Shown here: positions 13,472 through 18,570 of the stretch, piece after piece
Numbering within the stretch: the stretch's first letter is position 1
How the letters are laid out: each line of letters opens with the position of its first letter
NCBI GenBank assembly: GCA_002403895.1
Contig: DHIQ01000056.1
Coordinates: 9,471-28,040, forward strand
DNA: 18,570 bases
From: Candidatus Neomicrothrix sp. UBA4742
GTDB taxonomy: Bacteria > Actinomycetota > Acidimicrobiia > Acidimicrobiales > Acidimicrobilacustridaceae
Direction of reading: 5' to 3'
Translations under genes and position numbers: made by a program
Notes under the pieces: model-generated
The model's input: the letters and a program-made list of their open reading frames with translations, nothing else
What the model was told of the DNA's origin: nothing
Databases searched by the model: none

Positions 13472-15160
13472 ATGACCACGCATCGTTCCATGACTCGGCT
13501 CGTGGTCATGGCCGTCGCGTTGGTTGTTGTCGTCGTGGCCGCCGCCTGCGGGAACAAAGGGGGTGGGGGCGACCCGTCGGCCGTGCCGGCGACGACGCCC
13601 GGTGCCGATGTGACCCTCGCCCCGTCGGGCCCGCTCAAGACGGGCGGGACCCTTCGCTATGCGGTCGACGGGGAGAGCGACGGCTTCGACCCCACGAAGA
13701 ACCGGTGGGGCCCCTCCGGCACCGAGATCGGGCTGGCGGTGTTCGACGCGCTGGCTGCCTATGACATCGACACCAAGGCCGAGCCCTACCTGGCCGAGTC
13801 GTTCACGCCCAACGCCAACTTCACCAGGTGGACGGTGAAGCTCCGTCCGGGGGTGACGTTCCACGACGGCACCAAGCTGACCGCGGCCGTGCTCAAGACG
13901 ATGTTCGACGCCCATCTGGCATCTGCCCTCACACGGCCGGCCATCGCTGATCTCGATCGGGTGGAGGTCACCGGTGCCCTGACCGCCGACTTCTTCATGA
14001 AGGCGCCGTGGGCGGCGTTCCCCTCGTCACTGACCGGCCAGCTCGGCATGGTGCCCTCGCCGTCGATGCTGACTGACCCCAACGGGTCACGTGCTCCGGT
14101 GGGCACGGGCCCCTTCGTGTTCAAGGAATGGGTGCCGGACAACCACTTCACCGTGACCAGGAACCCGAACTACTGGCGCCATGACGCCGACGGGAACGCG
14201 CTGCCCTACCTCGACGGGGTGGACTTCTCGGTACTCACCGAGCCGACCACCAAGGTCGACGCCATGCTCGCCGGTGACATCGACATGGCCTACACGTCGA
14301 CACCCGTAGCCGTGATCCAGGTGGACCAGGCCACCAAGGCGGGCAAGCTCCAGTCGGTGCAGAACCAGGGCGAGACGGAGGAGGCGTTCGTGCAACTCAA
14401 CGTCGGCTCGCCCCCGTTCGACAACCTCACCGCCCGGCAGGCCGTGGCCTACGCCACCAACCAGCCGGACTACATCGCCACCGTGGACCAGAACGTCACC
14501 GATCCGGTGAGCAACGTCTTCCGGGAAGGGACTCCGTACTACCGCGAGGCGCCCTACCCCAGCTACGACCTCGACAAAGCCAAGGAGCGAGTCAAGGCCT
14601 ACGAGCAGGAGACAGGCCACCCCCTGGCCTTCTCACTGCTCGCCCAGCCGACCAGCGACGGCCGACTCCAGGCCCAGTACCTCAAGCAGGCATGGGAACA
14701 GGCCGGCATGAAGGTGGACATCGCCCAGGTCGAGCAGTCGAAGCTCATCGTCGATGCGGTGACCGGCCACTACCAGGCGGTGGCCTGGGGACAGTTCGGC
14801 TCCCCCGACCCGGACTACGACTACGTGTGGTGGATCTCGGACAACGCCGCCCCGGTCGGCGAGCTCGGGCTCAACATCGCCCGAAACAAAGATCCGGAGA
14901 TCGACAAGGCCCTGCGAGCCGCCCGGGCCTCCGACGACTCCGCGGTGCGCAAGGACGACTACGCCGTCGTGGCGGCGCGGCTCAACCAGGACCTGCCCTA
15001 CATCTGGCTGGCGCGCGGTCGCTTTCTGGTCTTTGCCAGCAACAAGGTGCGAGGCATGACCAACGGCCCGCTGCCCGACGGCCAGGCCTCCTACCCCTTG
15101 GGCGGGCCGGGAGGATTCAGCTTCGTGACCCGGCTGACCGAGACCTGGCTCGACACCTGA
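13472..15160 (+). CDS. ABC transporter substrate-binding lipoprotein, family 5 (peptide/nickel type)
   Basis: A 562-residue extracytoplasmic solute-binding protein. The N-terminus is a lipoprotein signal peptide (Arg9, a hydrophobic core of valines, lipobox AAAC with Cys26), then a flexible Gly/Pro/Thr linker. The mature part shows SBP_bac_5 landmarks: GGTLRYAVDGESDGFDP, SFTPNANFTRWTVKLRPGV, TFHDGTKLTA, GTGPFVFKEW and RNPNYWR. These proteins deliver oligopeptides, nickel chelates or other organics to an ABC permease. No permease or ATPase genes lie beside it, so it is an orphan here. The ATG at 13472 is chosen because the signal peptide starts there with GGGGGA 3-4 nt upstream; the open frame extends upstream without protein similarity. 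Confidence 0.93.
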   Translation: MTTHRSMTRLVVMAVALVVVVVAAACGNKGGGGDPSAVPATTPGADVTLAPSGPLKTGGTLRYAVDGESDGFDPTKNRWGPSGTEIGLAVFDALAAYDIDTKAEPYLAESFTPNANFTRWTVKLRPGVTFHDGTKLTAAVLKTMFDAHLASALTRPAIADLDRVEVTGALTADFFMKAPWAAFPSSLTGQLGMVPSPSMLTDPNGSRAPVGTGPFVFKEWVPDNHFTVTRNPNYWRHDADGNALPYLDGVDFSVLTEPTTKVDAMLAGDIDMAYTSTPVAVIQVDQATKAGKLQSVQNQGETEEAFVQLNVGSPPFDNLTARQAVAYATNQPDYIATVDQNVTDPVSNVFREGTPYYREAPYPSYDLDKAKERVKAYEQETGHPLAFSLLAQPTSDGRLQAQYLKQAWEQAGMKVDIAQVEQSKLIVDAVTGHYQAVAWGQFGSPDPDYDYVWWISDNAAPVGELGLNIARNKDPEIDKALRAARASDDSAVRKDDYAVVAARLNQDLPYIWLARGRFLVFASNKVRGMTNGPLPDGQASYPLGGPGGFSFVTRLTETWLDT

Positions 15161-15194
15161 CCGCGCCTTGACTGGCCGGTCGCGTCGGGGCAGC

Positions 15195-15211
15195 GGGAGT
15201 GGCCCACTCCC
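15195..15211 (+). terminator. Hairpin after the substrate-binding protein gene
   Basis: GGGAGTGG-C-CCACTCCC has 8-bp perfect arms (in RNA a 6-bp stem with a GGCCC loop). It lies 35 nt after the stop at 15160 and directly abuts repeat copy 2. No U-tract is present. Confidence 0.55.
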
Positions 15212-15214
15212 ACC

Positions 15215-15276
15215 TCTGGCGACGATCCGGTCCCCTATGACGCACCAAATCTATGACGCACCAAATCGTCGCCGGA
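15215..15276. repeat. Palindromic intergenic repeat element, copy 2, with 16-bp tandem duplication
   Basis: The arms TCTGGCGACGAT (15215-15226) and ATCGTCGCCGGA (15265-15276) pair at 11 of 12 positions plus one G-T wobble. It shares TCTGGCGACGATCC, GTCCCC, GCACCAAATC and TCGCC with copy 1. Its loop carries CTATGACGCACCAAAT twice in tandem (15235-15250 and 15251-15266). Like copy 1, it lies between two convergent genes. Confidence 0.72.
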
Positions 15277-15313
15277 ACGGGGAGGTCGGGCACGGGGGAG
15301 ATGGGTGGACGGG

Positions 15314-16459
15314 TCAGGCGTCGGGGGCGACGGCGAAGAAGTCGTCGAACCCGGACGGGCGATGGACCCCGATGGTGGCGTGCTCGAACAGGCCCCACCC
15401 CTCGGCGTCGCCGATGCGGGCCCGGCCGACGTGGTCGCTCATGCCGAAGGGGATGCGACCGGCGACGGCCGGGTCGGTCGTGTCCACCTCGAAGCGCTCG
15501 ATCCAGTCCCGGCCTCGCCACTGGCCGTGCCCCCAGTCGGGGTCGCCCCCGTAGCCCGGGCCGGCCATGAGGGCCACGAAGCCCCGGCCATCGCCCACGG
15601 TCTCGATCTCCATGGTGAACGGCGTGCCGTCGGGTTCGGTCAGGTGCACGGTCGTCCCCGCCGGACTGCGGGTGCCGGGGCGGTAGTGGACGTCGAAGCG
15701 GGGCCACCCCAGCTGTTCGTCGTGGCGCCCGCTCTCGGCCGGCCACACCCGCACCGCCTCGCTCAGGACGCGGTGCCCGTTGGCGTCCTCCTGGGCGATG
15801 AGCACGATGGCGTAGTCGTCGAAGCGCAACGGGGTGTACATCCACCAGAACCCGAAGTCCGGGTCGGCTTCGGCCGTCGCCCGACCGGGGGGCTCGGGCT
15901 CGCCCACGGGACGGATGCCCCACGAGCGGTCCCGGGTGCCCACCCACACGTCGTCGGTGGCCGTCCATTCGATGTCGTCGAGGCGCAGCGTGCCGGCCCA
16001 GGTCCCGACCTGGGCGAAGCGGCAGGCGTCGAGGATGACCTTGCCTCCCTGGCGCATGACGTGGGCCGGTTCCTCCAGCACGGGGAACGAACCCGTCCAG
16101 ATGAGATCGAACTCGACGCCGTGGTCGGCGGCCTCACAGATCAGGCGGACCTTGTGCAGCGGCTCGATGACCTCGATGCGGTAGGGGCCGACCTGGGGGT
16201 GGAGCCGGTCGTCGTCGGCGCCGGTGCCGATGGCGTCGGACATGCGCACCGTCACCTGGTGGTCACCATGGCGCACAGTGGCATAGGCATCCTTGACCCC
16301 GAGATTGGGGTAGACGCCGAAGCCGGTCACCAGGAACAGGTCGCCGGTGCGGTCGTGGGCATTGAAGTAGGTGCGGTCGTAGGCATTGCGGTCACTCGAG
16401 ACCACGTGCTCCATCGACAGCGGGGCCTGGTGGATGGGGTACTCGTCGAGGGGGTGCAT
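15314..16459 (-). CDS. AttH/CrtC-like (DUF7064/7065-type) protein
   Basis: A 381-residue soluble protein, rich in beta-strand and Trp, without signal peptide. The opening HPLDEYPIHQ then SSDRNAYDRTYFNAHD, together with VYPNLGVKDAYATVR, WTGSFP, TRDRSWGIRPVG and FGFWWMYTPLRFDDYAIVLI, resembles the double-lipocalin AttH/hydroxyneurosporene-synthase-like proteins of actinobacteria (DUF7064/DUF7065). A biochemical role is not established; some relatives are hydratases acting on lipids. The start is the ATG at 16459, with TAGCGT 6 nt upstream (leaderless). It follows the P450 gene on the same strand after 55 bp, so the two may act on one hydrophobic substrate. Family assignment is from memory of the motif pattern. 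Confidence 0.65.
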   Translation of the reverse strand: MHPLDEYPIHQAPLSMEHVVSSDRNAYDRTYFNAHDRTGDLFLVTGFGVYPNLGVKDAYATVRHGDHQVTVRMSDAIGTGADDDRLHPQVGPYRIEVIEPLHKVRLICEAADHGVEFDLIWTGSFPVLEEPAHVMRQGGKVILDACRFAQVGTWAGTLRLDDIEWTATDDVWVGTRDRSWGIRPVGEPEPPGRATAEADPDFGFWWMYTPLRFDDYAIVLIAQEDANGHRVLSEAVRVWPAESGRHDEQLGWPRFDVHYRPGTRSPAGTTVHLTEPDGTPFTMEIETVGDGRGFVALMAGPGYGGDPDWGHGQWRGRDWIERFEVDTTDPAVAGRIPFGMSDHVGRARIGDAEGWGLFEHATIGVHRPSGFDDFFAVAPDA

Positions 16460-16465
16460 GTCCGG

Positions 16466-16471
16466 ACGCTA
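16466..16471 (-). promoter_or_regulatory. -10 box of leaderless promoter for the AttH-like gene
   Basis: TAGCGT on the minus strand ends 6 nt before the ATG at 16459, the same spacing as for the CDF and first SnoaL-like genes. Confidence 0.5.
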
Positions 16472-16478
16472 CCGTCGA

Positions 16479-16497
16479 TTCTGACGCCTCGTCAGAA
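16479..16497. promoter_or_regulatory. 19-bp inverted repeat between P450 and AttH-like genes
   Basis: TTCTGACG-CCT-CGTCAGAA has perfect 8-bp arms. It lies upstream of the AttH-like -10 box in the -35 zone and 18 nt after the P450 stop codon. It may be an operator or a P450 terminator. The half-site TGACG/CGTCA also occurs in the TetR palindrome at 8118-8137, with 4-bp rather than 3-bp spacing. Confidence 0.5.
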
Positions 16498-16514
16498 ATC
16501 GGGTCGGTCGTGAA

Positions 16515-17780
16515 TCAGGGGCAAAGGCGGACGGGGAGCGACTTCAGCGCGTTGTTGAGATTCGAACGTTGGCGGCGGGGCTCGCCGGTGAGCTCGATGG
16601 TCCCGAAGGCGGCGAGCAGTTCCTCGAAGAACACCCTCGCCTCGAGCCGGGCCAGATGCACCCCGAGGCAGAAATGCTCGGCCACGCCGAACGACAGGTG
16701 TGGGTTTGGCGAGCGGTGGATGTCGAAGCGCTGGGGGTCGTCGAACACGAGCCCGTCGCGGTTGGCCGATGTGTAGATCATGGCCAACTTGTCGCCGGCG
16801 GCGAGTGGGTGGCCGTCGATGTCGGTGTCCTCCGTCGCCGTGCGTCGGAAGTAGTGCAACGGGTTGGCCCAACGCAGGATCTCCTCGACCGCGGCGGGGA
16901 TGAGCGCCGGGTCCGCCCGCAGCTCGGCCAACTGGTCGGGATGGCGCAGCAGGGCCAGCAGACCCGACGACAACATCGTGCGGCTGGTGTCGTTGCCGGC
17001 GGTGACCAGTTGCACGAAGAAGCTGCCCACGCCCATGTCGTCCATGGGCTTGCCGTCGAACTCGCTTGCCAACGTCAGCGTGAGCAGATCCTCGCGGGGC
17101 TCGGCCCGGCGCTGAGCCGCCAACTCGATGAAGTACATGGCCATCTGGATGCTTCCGGCCAGAGCGTCGTCGCCGCTGCCCTCGTCGTCACCCCACTCCG
17201 ACGAGGCAACCGATACTTCGTCGTCCTGGAAGCCGGTGATGCGCTCGGCCCAGTGATGGAGCAGCGGTCGGTCCTCGTCGGGAATGCCCACCAGCTCGCC
17301 GATGACCTGGGCCGGGAGCGGGGCGCACACGTCGTGGACGAAGTCGAACTCGCCCTGGTCGGCCGACTGCTCGGCGGTCCGGACCATGATCGAGCGGCAC
17401 ACGGTACGGACACGGGGCTCGATCCCGGCCATGACCCGGGCGGTGAAATGGGGCGACAGGCTCCGCCGGTAGTCCGCATGACGGGGCGGGTCCATGGCCA
17501 GCAGCATCTCGCGCATCATGGCCAGCTGGTCGGGGTCGAGATCCTCGAGCATGACGCCACCGGTGGCCGCCGAGAATCGCACCGGATGGCGGGCCACGTG
17601 CACCACATCGGCGTGGCGCAACACGGCCCAGTACCCGGTGCCGTCGGGCATCTCCTGCCAGTGCACCGGGTCGTCGTCACGTAACCGGGCGAATGTTTCG
17701 TGGGGGGGCCCATCGAGGTAGCCGTCGGGATCGTAGAGATCGTCTCCGGTGCGATCGGAACCGTCGATTGTCGTAGTCAC
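16515..17780 (-). CDS. Cytochrome P450
   Basis: A 421-residue soluble bacterial P450. Landmarks are MDPPRHADYRR (96-106, C-helix region), the oxygen-binding I-helix AGNDT (261-265), the ExxR motif E300-I-L-R303, and the heme loop FGVAEHFCLG with Cys371 as the axial thiolate. The pattern resembles actinobacterial CYP124/125/142-type enzymes that hydroxylate steroid side chains or branched lipids, but the substrate is not provable. No ferredoxin or reductase gene is adjacent. The start is the GTG at 17780, with a G-rich Shine-Dalgarno (GGGGGG) about 5 nt upstream. It precedes the AttH-like gene on the same strand and diverges from the terminal membrane protein gene. Confidence 0.95.
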   Translation of the reverse strand: MTTTIDGSDRTGDDLYDPDGYLDGPPHETFARLRDDDPVHWQEMPDGTGYWAVLRHADVVHVARHPVRFSAATGGVMLEDLDPDQLAMMREMLLAMDPPRHADYRRSLSPHFTARVMAGIEPRVRTVCRSIMVRTAEQSADQGEFDFVHDVCAPLPAQVIGELVGIPDEDRPLLHHWAERITGFQDDEVSVASSEWGDDEGSGDDALAGSIQMAMYFIELAAQRRAEPREDLLTLTLASEFDGKPMDDMGVGSFFVQLVTAGNDTSRTMLSSGLLALLRHPDQLAELRADPALIPAAVEEILRWANPLHYFRRTATEDTDIDGHPLAAGDKLAMIYTSANRDGLVFDDPQRFDIHRSPNPHLSFGVAEHFCLGVHLARLEARVFFEELLAAFGTIELTGEPRRQRSNLNNALKSLPVRLCP

Positions 17781-17813
17781 GCTGCCCCCCGGCGGGCGCC
17801 GATCTGGGTCTTC

Positions 17814-17863
17814 CTACTCATCTTGCATACCGACTGCATTTTGCTACTCGGACACGGTACCCT
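17814..17863. promoter_or_regulatory. Divergent control region with paired direct repeats
   Basis: In the 131-bp gap between the P450 and the next gene, CTACTC occurs at 17814 and 17844 (30 bp apart) and TGCAT at 17824 and 17835 (11 bp apart). TACCCT at 17858-17863 is a possible -10 for the rightward gene. This AT-richer patch is probably the regulator-binding and promoter zone. It is inferred from pattern only. Confidence 0.35.
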
Positions 17864-17911
17864 CGGTGTCGTGGGTCACGTCGACCCGCCGCGGACCTTC
17901 GGGAGAATGTC

Positions 17912-18570
17912 ATGGCTATAGGGACGAGTGCGCCGGCACCGGCGGAGAACACTCGCACTGACGACCAACCGACGGTGGGCCGCTACCTCCGTTGGATCGT
18001 GGCGGCCTGCTCGCTGACGGTTGCGGCTATCCATTTCGGATTCGCGCCGGCCCACCTCAGCGAGGACTGGGCTCACGGCTGGTTCTTCCTCATCACCGGC
18101 TGGTTGGGCGCCACCTTCGCCGTGCTCATCGTGGTGCGCCCCCGCCGTTGGCTGTGGGCCTGCGGCCTGCTGCTCAACGTCGGCATCATCGCCACGTGGG
18201 CGGTGTCGCGGACCGCCGGGCTGCCGATCGGCCCGACTGCCCTGCGCAAGGAAGCGGCATCCACCCCCGACATCCTGTGCGCCGTACTCGAGGGCGTCGT
18301 GATCGTGGGTGCGCTCATCGCCCTGCTGGCTCCCCGATTCATGGAACGGACGGTGCAGAGCCGGCGCTTGGCCCCTGCCTTCACCGGGCTGACCGCCTTC
18401 GCCGTATTCGCCCTCGGCTCCATCTCCATGACCCCGGCCTACGCCGGTGCCCACGCCGCCGCCGGGCATAGCCACGCCGGCGAGGCACCGGCGGGAGCCG
18501 TCTCCGGCTGGGCCGCCGGCACCACGCCATGTGAGAGGGCGAGCGCCCCCGCCTCGCCCGGGCCGGGCGC
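17912..18570 (+). CDS. Multi-pass membrane protein with His-rich patch (cut by window edge)
   Basis: 219 N-terminal residues are visible, and the frame stays open to the window end. After a polar N-terminus come membrane segments at about 27-45, 55-75, 79-98, 122-141 and 155-178. Histidines 41, 48 and 55 flank the first loop (AIHFGFAPAHLSEDWAHGW), and WAVSRTAGLPIGP occurs at 96-108. This layout recurs in uncharacterised actinobacterial membrane proteins. A short patch, HAAAGHSHAG (181-190), follows the last span and may bind metal, with a Gly/Ala/Pro-rich stretch after it. Function is unknown. The ATG at 17912 has GGGAGAA 4 nt upstream as a clear Shine-Dalgarno. It is divergent from the P450 gene. 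Confidence 0.8.
   Translation, partial: MAIGTSAPAPAENTRTDDQPTVGRYLRWIVAACSLTVAAIHFGFAPAHLSEDWAHGWFFLITGWLGATFAVLIVVRPRRWLWACGLLLNVGIIATWAVSRTAGLPIGPTALRKEAASTPDILCAVLEGVVIVGALIALLAPRFMERTVQSRRLAPAFTGLTAFAVFALGSISMTPAYAGAHAAAGHSHAGEAPAGAVSGWAAGTTPCERASAPASPGPG

Noticed and set aside
15305..16513. A 402-codon plus-strand frame opposite the AttH-like gene
   Set aside because: The composition is Gly/Asp/His/Val-rich without motifs. The minus-strand frame has a leaderless promoter and a recognisable family pattern. Similar long shadows at 16569-17684 and 844-1806 were rejected for the same reason.
17854..17861. ACGGTACC near the P450, matching the centre of the TetR palindrome
   Set aside because: Only the central bases agree (about 10 of 14) and the flanking half-site is not symmetric. 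GGTACC within a -10-like TACCNT also occurs upstream of murT, so this is probably a promoter coincidence.
1..18570. tRNA genes, rRNA, CRISPR arrays, insertion sequences or riboswitches
   Set aside because: I found no TTCGANNC arm in a cloverleaf context, no regularly spaced long repeats, no transposase motif and no recognisable riboswitch core by eye. Very divergent ncRNAs could be missed without a covariance search.

Overview
High-GC (roughly two-thirds G+C) bacterial chromosome, most likely an actinobacterium and plausibly of the Acidimicrobiia type. The reasons are the MurT/GatD pair, a DUF3040 protein, an F420-type luciferase-like oxidoreductase, a DUF222/13E12-type HNH protein, and several promoters that place a TANNNT box 6-7 nt before the start codon, as in leaderless actinobacterial transcription. 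The lineage is inferred from gene content; no rRNA or tRNA gene is present. No CRISPR array, insertion sequence or origin was seen. No gene-free stretch exceeds 300 bases; the longest gaps are about 150 bases.

Region 1 (1-1812), metal homeostasis: a copper-exporting P-type ATPase cut by the left edge diverges from a CsoR copper-sensing repressor across only 25 bp. A zinc-type cation diffusion facilitator follows on the opposite strand.

Region 2 (1894-5021), cell envelope and housekeeping: murT and gatD overlap by 11 nt and encode the lipid II amidation enzyme. They converge on a DUF3040 gene and a SpoU-family RNA methyltransferase, with a perfect 23-bp inverted repeat across the two stop codons.

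Region 3 (5121-9311), three regulated units: an EamA/DMT transporter diverges from an XRE-cupin regulator over a bulged inverted repeat; a small NTF2/SnoaL-like enzyme follows; then a TetR repressor diverges from an amidohydrolase_2 enzyme over a perfect 20-bp palindrome.

Region 4 (9440-11454), accessory: an EVE-like domain gene and a DUF222 HNH gene. The HNH gene's codon use (GAA, AAA, TTG) differs from its neighbours and suggests transfer.

Region 5 (11601-17780), catabolic-looking genes: an LLM flavin/F420 oxidoreductase divergent from a second SnoaL-like protein, a small membrane protein, an orphan peptide/nickel-type substrate-binding lipoprotein, an AttH/CrtC-like protein and a cytochrome P450. 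Two tail-to-tail junctions here carry related copies of a palindromic intergenic element. The window ends inside a multi-pass membrane protein with a short His-rich patch (17912 onward).

The strongest non-gene signals are the two-copy palindromic element, the 23-bp stem across the gatD and methyltransferase 3' ends, the TetR operator, and the recurring leaderless promoter geometry.
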